From positions 24,070,148 to 24,134,147 of the forward strand of contig CM076653.1 of NCBI GenBank assembly GCA_038496675.1: a stretch of DNA of 64,000 bases, given 5' to 3'. Positions 36,801 through 47,900 of the stretch are shown piece by piece. Under the pieces are notes generated by a model, which searched no databases, had not been told where the DNA came from, and was given only the letters and a program-made list of their open reading frames with translations. Positions within the stretch are counted from its first letter, which is position 1. Every line of letters starts with the position of its first letter. The DNA is from Rachycentron canadum. Taxonomy: Eukaryota > Chordata > Actinopteri > Carangiformes > Rachycentridae. A program made the translations under genes and the position numbers.

Positions 36801-38859
36801 TGAGTCATCTCTGGATTTATAGAGGTTGGAGTGAGCCAAAACCAACTGAACTGTTGTGAAATCTAACTCTGTGGCTCATATTTGCATATACATGTGCTTA
36901 ATGCAAGTAGGACCAGATTGATTACATTAATTCAAATCCAGCTACTGTTCATCCACTCCATGTGCTCTTCTCCTGGTGATTCTCTGTGTGTCTGTGTCAT
37001 GCACCCAAGAGATGCGATAACTTCAGCATCAAAGTCACTCCACATCTTGGCCTTAAAATGTCTGACAAGGTCTAGTATAACTCGTGGGAATCAGAATGAC
37101 ACTATCCTTAAAGTACGTCCTCTACCAAACACACATTTGGTTTTGGCGTCTCCCTCTCTCCTTCCTCTCCTTCTGCTCACCCCGTCCCATCCTTAATCTA
37201 CTCACCTTTTACAGGCTTCAGATCTATTTTTAACCGAGAGTAACACACCTGGAGCTGATCTAGACGGTCTCTCCCGCCTCTGAGGGCTTGATGGAAGAAC
37301 GGATTCATCACATTCACTGGGGCTTTTCCTGGTCTCCAGTGTGTGAATAAAGAAAGCTGCAAAGGAAGCATGTTTGCAGAGTTGACACCACCGTCAGTTT
37401 AGAGTGATTTCTTTGTTTTCAAACACCAGGAGCAGCTGGACGGTAGAAAGCTGTTTAACACATATGCAGGTTTGTCTCATAGTTGGTGGAAAACTCGCTG
37501 AATCAAGAATGCATCCCATTTACGTTAGGAGCTGAAACTGGACCCCCCAAAAAATTACCCAAGGTGCTTCGTGCAGCAAGTTTTATTGACTGTACTGTCA
37601 TCTCATTCAAATCTTACTTTACTCTATTTTCTGCCTTACCTTAGAGGTATTTATAAAAAATATTATTATGTATGATTATATTCTTATTATTGTTCTTATC
37701 TAATTATTTATATCTTATATTCTAGACATGACCATGTCTTGTCCTCTAAACCTCTGAGTCAGCCATAATTTGTGTGTTTGTTGTATTTGCAATTAGTGTA
37801 TCAAAGTTAATTGGAATCTGTTTTTGTTTTTTTTTTTTCTTCCTTCAGAGAGGAGAGTGGGAATTTATGCTGTTCAGAGTATTTTTGCTTCTGGTTTTAC
37901 TCCACAGACATGAGCACTAACTGTATCAGTGGAACAATATGAAGCAACAGCACGTTGCATTATGCACTATAAAGGCTGCCACATGTACCCTCTTAAGATT
38001 CATATTCACTGAGCACACAATCAAAGAGCTGTTCAGGAAGATGGAGAAGCATCCTACAGATGCATTTTTCTCTCGGGGCCAGAAATCCTCCCATATGATT
38101 TAAGCAGATTAGTTATGGAAATTTAGTGGGAGACAGTATTGTGTCATATGGCCCACACAAGATGCACGAGCAAAGACTGTTTCATGATTTGAATGGACTT
38201 GAATAAACTCAATTTTCAATGCACTTCATTACGTTGTTGTGTCTGAGTGCCTACTCTGAAGTGGATGAGACAAATGAGCATCTCTTGAAACTTAATATTT
38301 GATTTCCAAAACAATGATTTGAGAATAAATTGAGTCAAATTGGGTCTGTTTGATAAGTCTTCAATGTTTGAGAAGGAATTTTCTTTCATCTATGTTGCGA
38401 ACTACAAAACTTTTAGAGCTCCTCAATGATAACAGAGAGATTAAAGCTGTTTGAACTTTTCTTATCTTCTCTTCCAGACAGCTGGAGCTGCACTCCCCTG
38501 ACGCCAGGCACACTGTGGTGCTGCGGTGCCCAGACCAACCATCTGCCCTGTCTTGGTTTTCTGCCATGCACTCGGTCACGTCCACGCTGGCACAGGTCTG
38601 TGTTTGATTTCATTGATTTTACAGGTGACTCTCATCATCAGTGTGACTATTAGAACGAGATATGTCTTTATGGCCATGATTCAGCTCCTAGAGAGCTGCC
38701 TTGACTCTAATGTGTCCTGAACGATCATCTGTCCTAAAAACTGTCATCCCACCACAGCGGGCGCTGGCAGAGGTCATCCAGAACACAGCCAGGACGGGGG
38801 TGGCTGGCAGCAAAGAGATACGCCACCTGGGATGGCTGGCAGCAAAGGTAGGAGTTGGT

Positions 38860-38912
<53 letters not shown>

Positions 38913-41900
38913 NNNNNNNNNNNNNNNNNNNNNNNNNNNNNNNNNNNNNNNNNNNNNNNNNNNNNNNNNNNNNNNNNNNNNNNNNNNNNNNNNNNNNNNN
39001 NNNNNNNNNNNNNNNNNNNNNNNNNNNNNNNNNNNNNNNNNNNNNNNNNNNNNNNNNNNNNNNNNNNNNNNNNNNNNNNNNNNNNNNNNNNNNNNNNNNN
39101 NNNNNNNNNNNNNNNNNNNNNNNNNNNNNNNNNNNNNNNNNNNNNNNNNNNNNNNNNNNNNNNNNNNNNNNNNNNNNNNNNNNNNNNNNNNNNNNNNNNN
39201 NNNNNNNNNNNNNNNNNNNNNNNNNNNNNNNNNNNNNNNNNNNNNNNNNNNNNNNNNNNNNNNNNNNNNNNNNNNNNNNNNNNNNNNNNNNNNNNNNNNN
39301 NNNNNNNNNNNATAATAAGATAATAAGAATAATAAGAAAAACTGAGATTGAGATTAGAAATGTTCTTTCCTATGAAGCTTTGTCATAAGATATTTTTTAT
39401 TTATAATTATAGTTCATTCGTTCCATGTTGTATGACAGAGTATCTGTGTTTATTCAGCCTGGTCCACTCTGGTCCTGACCGGGGATCCCCACACTCTGGC
39501 ACGGAGCTGTTCTTTGCCACTCGGACTGGCACAAGACTCGGCATCGAGACTCACCTGTTCCGGGCCGAGACAACCAAGGATCTGTCCCTGTGGACCAGAC
39601 ACATTGTGAACGGATGTCACGCCTCTGCTGAGATGATCAAAGAAGTCACTACAAGTGAGTGACAGATTTTAGATACAGTAAATCAGACGTCTTCAAAATG
39701 GATGAAAACATGTAGAATCATTCACACCTAGACCCCAAAGACACACACACAAAGGTGTAGCTGTGAATAGAAATGAGTGAGCTGTACAGGTCACTTGGCT
39801 GATTTTACTGATGCTTCATCAGTTGTGTTTAGACACGCTGCAGCAAAACATATCCGCAGGGATTTAAAAGGCTGCAAGGGTAAGTACTGCCTGAGGTCTT
39901 GCAAGCCTAAAATAAAGTCTAAATCCAGCGCATAAAGCAAAATGTATACAAACACAAACACAGACCACAGTTTCCTAAGACAGAGGAGGGTTTGTGATAT
40001 AATTTGACAGCCATATGGAAGATGTGAACAAAGCACTTCCTATTTATAGAAAGGAATGCTATTCTAGTATGTGTGTATGTATGTGCGTGTATGCTGTTTA
40101 GCATTGAGTATTGGTCATCCAGGGAATTCTCCCCTTTCTCTCTTTCGCTCTCTCTCCCTTTCTCCCTCTCTCTCTCTTTGACTTCTTCCCTCTCCAAGCA
40201 CAAAATGTCCTGGGAATTACGCTTCTCCCCTGGGTCCTCCCCCCCTCTCTGTCTATGATAACACCATACCAAATTAAGCTTTACTTCAAACTCCACTCAT
40301 ATATGAAACTGCATGTATTCAGCAACACATGCTACACAACACTCTTGTTGTCTGTGTTTTTCGCTGCCAAACTCTTGTTAAAACTCTCCTAAAACGTGCC
40401 TGCACCCACTGATCCAGGTTTAAATGTCACGCTGTGATTAGCATAGCAAGGCTTCATTCACGTCTGCAGAGCAAGATTTATATTTAACACTCCAAGGTGT
40501 ATGATAATCAGATATTGTATGTAACGGCAGTTTGCTGAGAAATGTGAATGTTAGAGGGGTGTCTTATTTAATCCCATGACAAAATGCTGTCTAGACTGAA
40601 ACAAGCTGTTCGACATATTGTATCTTTAAAGTAGCAGTGCAGGGAACAGATGTACTTTATACCTACATATACTATTTTTTTTTTCTTGGCCATTTGAGGA
40701 CAATAGAAACAACCTGTAAACACAACTGACACCTATCACCTTTTGACAAACGTGTTCTCTAACAGGTAACTAATTTATATACCTAGCAGATACAGAGCAA
40801 CATTAGCCGTAATTTGGAGTCATGTGTTTGGCTTCCTGATGAATGCTGTCTGTTGTTCTGCTTCCAGCTGCATTTTTCCCTGTACCGACTCCAAGAGCTA
40901 GTGTGCTAACTTGAGCTAACCTGTGTGTCATCTGTTTCCAGGCAGGTAGGAAACAGATGACAGGTAGATTAAATGTTTGATTAAAAGGGATACCAATGTA
41001 ATTACAATTAAATTTAATAGAAATTCATCCACTAGTTGTTGAGACATTTCACAAAAAAATATTGGGATTCCTCCTGTAGGAATCACGAATGTACCAAATT
41101 TCATGTCAATCCAGCAAATTGTTTATTGCAGTCAAGACCAGAGTGTTGGACTGCTAGGCAGACATCACTATCTATAAAGCCTTGCTGCCATCATGGCTAA
41201 AAATGTTTATTATAGCAGCTTTAATTTTGTTCTATAATGCTGATTTATGATCACGCAGGTCAGTGACACCGGCCAAAGAATGAGAAAAATGAGAATGGTT
41301 TTGGATCTCTATTGCTTGCTATTGAATTTCTGTCTTGAATGGACCCCATTACATTTCTGAAACAGATTGATGTTAGCACCAAGTCCTTTCATTTTATGGA
41401 AGTAGGAAAGTAATTTACACTTCCGTGAGAAGGAGTGTGATAATGCATACAAAGTGCATTCACTCATTTTTCAGGAGTTGCCACTTTAGGAGTCGTTGGG
41501 CTGACCTTGTCAGCTTTTCATCTGTGTAACATCCAGATAAATCACTGTGATGGTTTATTCACTACCAATGATTAGCTCTGAAGATGGATGAACTCTCAAT
41601 CACTCACCGGGCAGCAGGACCTTCTTAGAGGGATGTTAAAAGGGAAAGTAATTTGTCCAGATATAAAATCAAATTTCAGCTGCACTTGGCCTGTTGTCAT
41701 TTTTGTTATTAATATGTCCAATGTAACTTTTGTAACTTATATTTTTATATTGATACTTTAAGTAATTAAGAAGACATCACACCACAGCATCGCAGTCAAA
41801 ACTCTCCACGTCCTTGTAAACGTAACAAAAATCAATCATTTAGAATTAATGCTTTGCAGTGCGTCATAAAAAATTATGTAAATAATCAAATTTTATACAA

Positions 41901-44900
41901 CATTCACTGCTTGAAAAAACAGCCTCACCACAAGGTCCATCTAGGAATTATTATGTTTCTGTGTTGAACTAACCCTAACTGCTGATAATTGCTGATCACT
42001 AGACTCACCTTTGCAGCAGTGTTTGCAGTTGTGAATAAGTCAGAGTGCGAGTGTGTCACTATGCTAAATACAAAGCTACAGCAAGCAGACAGTTAGCTTA
42101 GCATACACACTGGAAACAGGGGGAAACACCTAGCCTGGTGCTAAAGCTTTAAGCATCTCTGGACATTCCAGTTAAACGTGTTCTTTCATTTGTTTCATCC
42201 ATACAAAAAACAAAACAATTAACTTTTATTTTTTTGCCACTTGTTTTGCACGGAGCCAGGCTAGATGTTTCCTCCAGTTTCCAGTCTCTAAGCTAACAGG
42301 CTGCTCAAAAGCACCAGCACAGCTTCTTGATGTGTCACTTGAAGATAATGGGTGGGGAGCCATTTCAAACTCTAAAATATCATTAACAAGTTAAAAACAA
42401 GTGACTGTGAAAACTGAGCGTCTGTCCTGTAATAACCTTTTAGCGTTTCCACTTGTTGTTATGGCAACATAGTTAGTGTCTCCCTCCTCTCCCACTGTCT
42501 CTCTCATGCCCTCATTCATTCAGTTCTTCTCTGTCTCTCAGTTATCACTCTTTGCCCCTCCTTCCCTCCTTCTGTCCTGTCCACTCACCATCAGGCAGAA
42601 AGAAGGGCTTTTGTTGTTTGCCTAAAAAGCCCCTTTCTGTGTGTGTGTGTATATTCTGGTGGGAAAACCTGCTTGCCCCACAGATCAAGGCTCTCAGGTG
42701 GAAGAGTAGAGTTTCAGGTCTAATTTGCTCTCCTGAGCACAACAAAGACCCCACACTCTTTGCCCCATTCACCGTAACTGTTATGCCATTAGGGAAACGT
42801 TTGTCCTGCCACATTGTTTATACATCATTAGAATAATATTACACATTATGATACTCATTTTTCATCATGAATGGGATGTCTTTAGGGATGTGTGAATATT
42901 AAGTTGTATATTTGACTGCTTGTGAACCTTATTTTTCTGAGTCCCACTTTTCTTCTTATCAACATCACTTCTGAAGTTGTAATCAACACTTTCTGAACTG
43001 TTGTTTTGATGTGTCTCATAGCTGATAGGGAGAGGATGAATTACTGTAATATATTGCTCCACTCCTGATACAAAAAGAGCCTAAAACCCACAGCAACTTC
43101 TCTGGCCAGGCACCTTATCAGATCAAAATGTTGTGAAATCAGTTTTAGTTCCATTGCTCACTAAAAATATGTGGATTGGAATCATATAAATTATTATTAT
43201 AGGTTTTTATTATTATTATATTGTTCAGTGATTGCATTCTTTCAACATTTAGATTCAGATTACATCATCAATTATTATTACACTTTCTTCACTCTCTTTT
43301 CATACACGCCACCATGCTACACTCCCCACACATCAGTCTACCCAAAATCACAAAACACAGATACACATTATTACTTCTAATAGAAACATCCAAACACGTG
43401 TGCGTACACACACACACACACACACGCATGCACAGACATACTCACATATTTCGTTGTCATCTACATGTCTGTCCATTATCTCCCATGTAAGTAAAAATGT
43501 CAGATTATTGAATAATACTAAACAACAGAGCAATTCTCTTAAAAGTCAACTCTATGTTCATTAAACCAACACTCCAAACACTGCCTCAAAAAAAATGAAT
43601 GACAATGAATTTGTCAATTCATATTCCTTTCAAAGCCATTTATCTGCATTTAGCAGCAAATATTTAATGGAAATGCCCTGCTGCTCCAATCAACACTGCT
43701 AAAATGTAGCACTTAAGCAGATGGAATAGGTGGCTCTGAAATGTTTGTTTGTTGTACACCTGGAATATGATTGGATGTTACTCGTCAGATGGTAGCAGAG
43801 CAGCTGATAATGCAGCATGACTGAAACAGCAACTGCAAACACTGGAGCTAAAGCTCAATTTATAACATTTGAGGCTTCTCCCCTTTGGCATACTAAATAT
43901 ATCTGAAGTTTTATTTTACCAGTGCAATTGCAATTTGTGTCTGTCTCATGTTGCTTTGTAATCTCAGTTATTTAACAGGTAATTAGCCTACCTCTTCCAT
44001 AGCTGCCAACAGCTGCTAATTGATAATCAAACTAATTAGAGTCACCTCTATTGCACTGTTTGTAATTACTGAAAGTTATTTCAGTCTGAAAGTATTTGTC
44101 ATTGATTTGTCTCTGCTGAACCATAAAGTTAGTGATGAGTCTATGTTACACCGTCATGCATTGCTAAAATATGCAAAATGCAATGAGATGCCAAAAAAAA
44201 AAAACCTAAACAATCACAGTAAATCAAAATCAATTGAGCATACATTTCAAAAACTTGATAATGTTGTGCAGTAATACTCATCCATCTGCTACTCTGTGCA
44301 GGTTAAATTAGACTCACCCAAGAATTATTTGCACATTCTGTTTGACCATGGTCATACATGTATGTTTGTTTCGTAATCACCTCTAGATAAAGAGCTGAGG
44401 AAGGGCTTAAGGTGTGTATAGGGCGATTAGTGTGGTTTGACTGACATTGTAGTTAAGCAGAGGGAGAAACAGCCTGTTGATAGTATGATAAAAGAGACTG
44501 AAGCAGGCCACAGGCGGCGACAACACACACACACGTACATATATCTAAATACCCACTGCATAGGTTTTATGCAGCCCAGGGAGAGAGAAAACACATATAT
44601 GTATCTCCATTTCTCATTCAAATATAGGGAAAATACACTCTCATTCCAAGTCATCATAGAAACATTATACAAACTCTCACTGTCATATACACACATGATA
44701 TAGACACAAACATCCTGCTCAGGCTGTCAGCAAACAATGGAAAAATAACAATGCTCTTCTTGCTCACTGTCATACAAACACACTTCTTGCTAGATCAGAT
44801 GTTGTCAAGAGAGATGAGCTTATGGTCTAAATGAAGTTTTCAGCATGCAGCCTTCATGTGAGCTGGGTCGCCTGGGGACGGGGGGTGCGGGGTGTGGGGT

Positions 44901-47900
44901 ACCTCTGCTGTCAAGCCACTGAAAAAAAAGACTAAATGCAGCAAGATCACACTGTGCGGAGACAAGACAGGTTCTTCATTAAAGCAGAGGAAAGTGATGC
45001 TTAAATTGGGAGAGTAGATAAAGATAGTACACTCAGCTTTCAGCAGGACACATGCTGTGAAGAAAGAGGAGAGAGAGTGGGAAAGAAAGTGCTCAGAAAT
45101 GTGGTAGAACAGATAAATTACACTCTCTGCTTTTAGTGGGATGGTCTCCATGTGAAGAGAGTCTGCCATTGAAGTTGTAATGTGTTATCTGAGTGAAGAG
45201 ACATGAGACATAGATGGATATCTAATGTATCAACGGGGTATCAGCAACTGCATTCAAGATGAACTCTATTGACAACAGAATGTTACAATGTTTTAATAAG
45301 AAAAGCACAAAAATACACTGTTATGTTATGCCTCCCTGCAGTTTATGAAATCATTGAACATTATAACATTTATGTACAAAATAAACAGTAGATAAAAAGC
45401 AGTACATTAAAACATAGCAAAACATAGCCAAGAATGTCACCACATGTCAATTATTATTATGTCATTATGCTTCAAGAAAGCTGGAAAACACAAGATTAAA
45501 TGTTATTGTCCATAATTTTCAATTATCAAACCATAATAGGCTGAGGTCTACAGAGCTAATTGGAAGCACTAGTATACTGTGATATATGGCTGGGGATTAA
45601 TTCATTTATTCAGAATATATTTACTGACATTCAAAGCTTTGTTGTTTAAGCAATGAATGGCTCAGGGTAAATTGTAATTAAAAGCTACTAAAACAAGGCA
45701 ATGGGTTTTTTTTTTTTTTCATGTGTACAGAGCTGTCTCATGGAATGAAGAACAGATTAGCACAGTTCATTTGTCAGACAAAAATTTGTTTGTATCTTTT
45801 CCAGCCACATTATCACCTCTGTCACTAAAACCAACTGAAAAAGAAACTGTATCGGTGTCATTGTAATAAAGAAATTTAAATAACTTTGTGCAAACATCCA
45901 ACTTACTTCCATAGCACACGAATCATACTGAGTGGCCGTGGCCTTCCAGTTCAAGCCAGCACTTGGTACTAAAAGCCATAGACAATACATGAGGTGCAGT
46001 CAAGTTTTTTAATTCCATAACATGCATTTCAAATTGCACTGCAACAATGATTCACATCACACTCTAACTCTTCTTTCTTTGATTCTTGTGTTATTAATGC
46101 AGGGAAATATGGATGGGAACAAAAAGACTAACAGCAATCAACAATGATCAATACCCTCTTTGTGTCATCCAGGTTGTCTGTACCAGGGTCAGGAGTGCCG
46201 GCTGGTGATTCACTATGAACAGGGCTTCTCTGTGTTGGCTGACCCTAAACTGGCAGATGGGGAGAATGGGGAGGAGAGAGGAGCCCACACTCCCAGGCCC
46301 AGAGTGCTCCTGTCATACCCCTACGAAAAACTAAAGATGTCCTCGGACGACGGAGTTCGCATGCTGTTCCTTGACTTTGGAGGGAAGGAGGGCGAGATAG
46401 TGAGTGTTTCTGTTTCTAAAGGGTTATGTTTTGACACAAAATGTAATAAGATGTGCTCTGATAGGAGTGTTGTTGTACTCAGTTCACGGTACACTGAAAG
46501 CAAACAGGATAAAAAAATTGTCTCTGCACCAAGTAAATATGCTCCTAAGAATATTGTAATTTTTACTATTAAAACAACTGTAAGTGATGATCATTCTCGG
46601 CTCCATTATGCAGGAGAATGGTTTGTGTATAGCTAGACACAGATAATGTGAAATGAAAATCAAGTTTTTAACCATGTAAACATGCCAATATGGTGTTTTT
46701 TATAATATAATAAAAGCTACATGAGTGAAAAGAGCAGTAAGTGCTATGGCTGGAGGGGATGGATCTGAAACACAGTCAGAACGGAAACTGAGTGTTTGCA
46801 TTAGCACAAGTACAACTTAAGCCACTGCCAGTTACAAGCTAACAAACAACATAAACAAATAAAAGAAGTAACTAAGCTTAACATTGTGGTGCACAACAGA
46901 ATCCTCCTCTGGGACGGACTGAGGCTCAAACGTGTGGTGGAGTCTCTGTCTTTCCTCTAACTATCTTGATATACACTGCTTTTATCGGTAAAACTCACAG
47001 CAATGGTGGGCGGCACATGAGGCCTGATCCAGACTTTCTCAGTGAGGATGTAAACATGTATGTTTTTTCAGCCAATTTTCATAGTATGAGTTACTTCTAA
47101 TGTAGAAAAACTATGTTAAACAAAGTATTAATCATAGCGGAGTGTTTTAACCTTGCTTAAAGGATGTCTGTAGAGGAACTTAAAGTAAAGAAATGTAGGT
47201 AGTAGAAATCACTTTTGATATTGAACAATGTTAAAAAATCTCTGTAGAAGAGGGTGATATGCCAGTTTTTGCCCCAGTAGTACCAGAATGTAATTATACA
47301 TTTTGCAGATGTGGCATAGAAGTGTCATGTAATTTGTTTGAATTCATTTCCCACATAGGAACTGTAGTTAAAGTTTCAGATAAATAGTGAGATAAAATCG
47401 TTCTCTTTCATCTTTAGAAACACATTAGAAACAGAGTTTTTTAAGTTACTTTGATGGGTAAAAAAATATTAAGCTTACTTTGCTGTGGTCATGTATAGCT
47501 CACAGTAAACAGAATAAGTTCATATGCACTCTCGTGGGGTTTGAGAGGGCCTTGTGGGAAATGAACCAAAACACAAACTGGACTACAAGTATAGAAGACA
47601 GGCCGGGGGAAAGTGGTACAGCAGAAAGTAAATTACAGCACTTCATCACAAAGTAACTCTTGTAATAAAAAGAACTGCACACATAATGCAGGTCTTCCAA
47701 GGTAAGAGCATTCGAGAGCGGCATTTTCTTTAAAAATAGCCTGTCACTTACTGTGAAAGTTTTAATCTTTTTACATCACTACAGCTCACTGTATGGAAGC
47801 CCAGGTGGCTCATGGTTCAGGGGCCACACTGTAAGTAATCAGGACAAATTTAATGTTAATGCTGGAAAGAACAAAGTACAAATACTCCCACTGCCCAATA

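Larger units (their letters stand above)
31765..38477 (+). other. sntb1 intron 2
   Basis: 6.7-kb intron. Contains dispersed repeats (32170-32620, 36035-36330), a palindromic tandem repeat (33092-33266), a (CT)n run (33801-33832) and a perfect hairpin (35591-35628). No internal gene seen. Confidence 0.7.
39655..46172 (+). other. sntb1 intron between exons 6 and 7
   Basis: 6.5 kb. Contains dispersed repeats (40640-40960, 41020-41215, 42040-42330), a hairpin (40926-40962) and a (CA)n run (43406-43430). No internal gene is supported. Confidence 0.7.

Noticed and set aside
38701..39388. Long plus-strand frames through the 38913-39311 gap
   Set aside because: Most of their length is N and GT repeat; only the sntb1 exon 4 part is real.
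46160..46636. 158-residue frame read through past 46399
   Set aside because: The part after GKEGEI is intron; the donor GTGAGT at 46400 and the match to syntrophin end exon 7 there.
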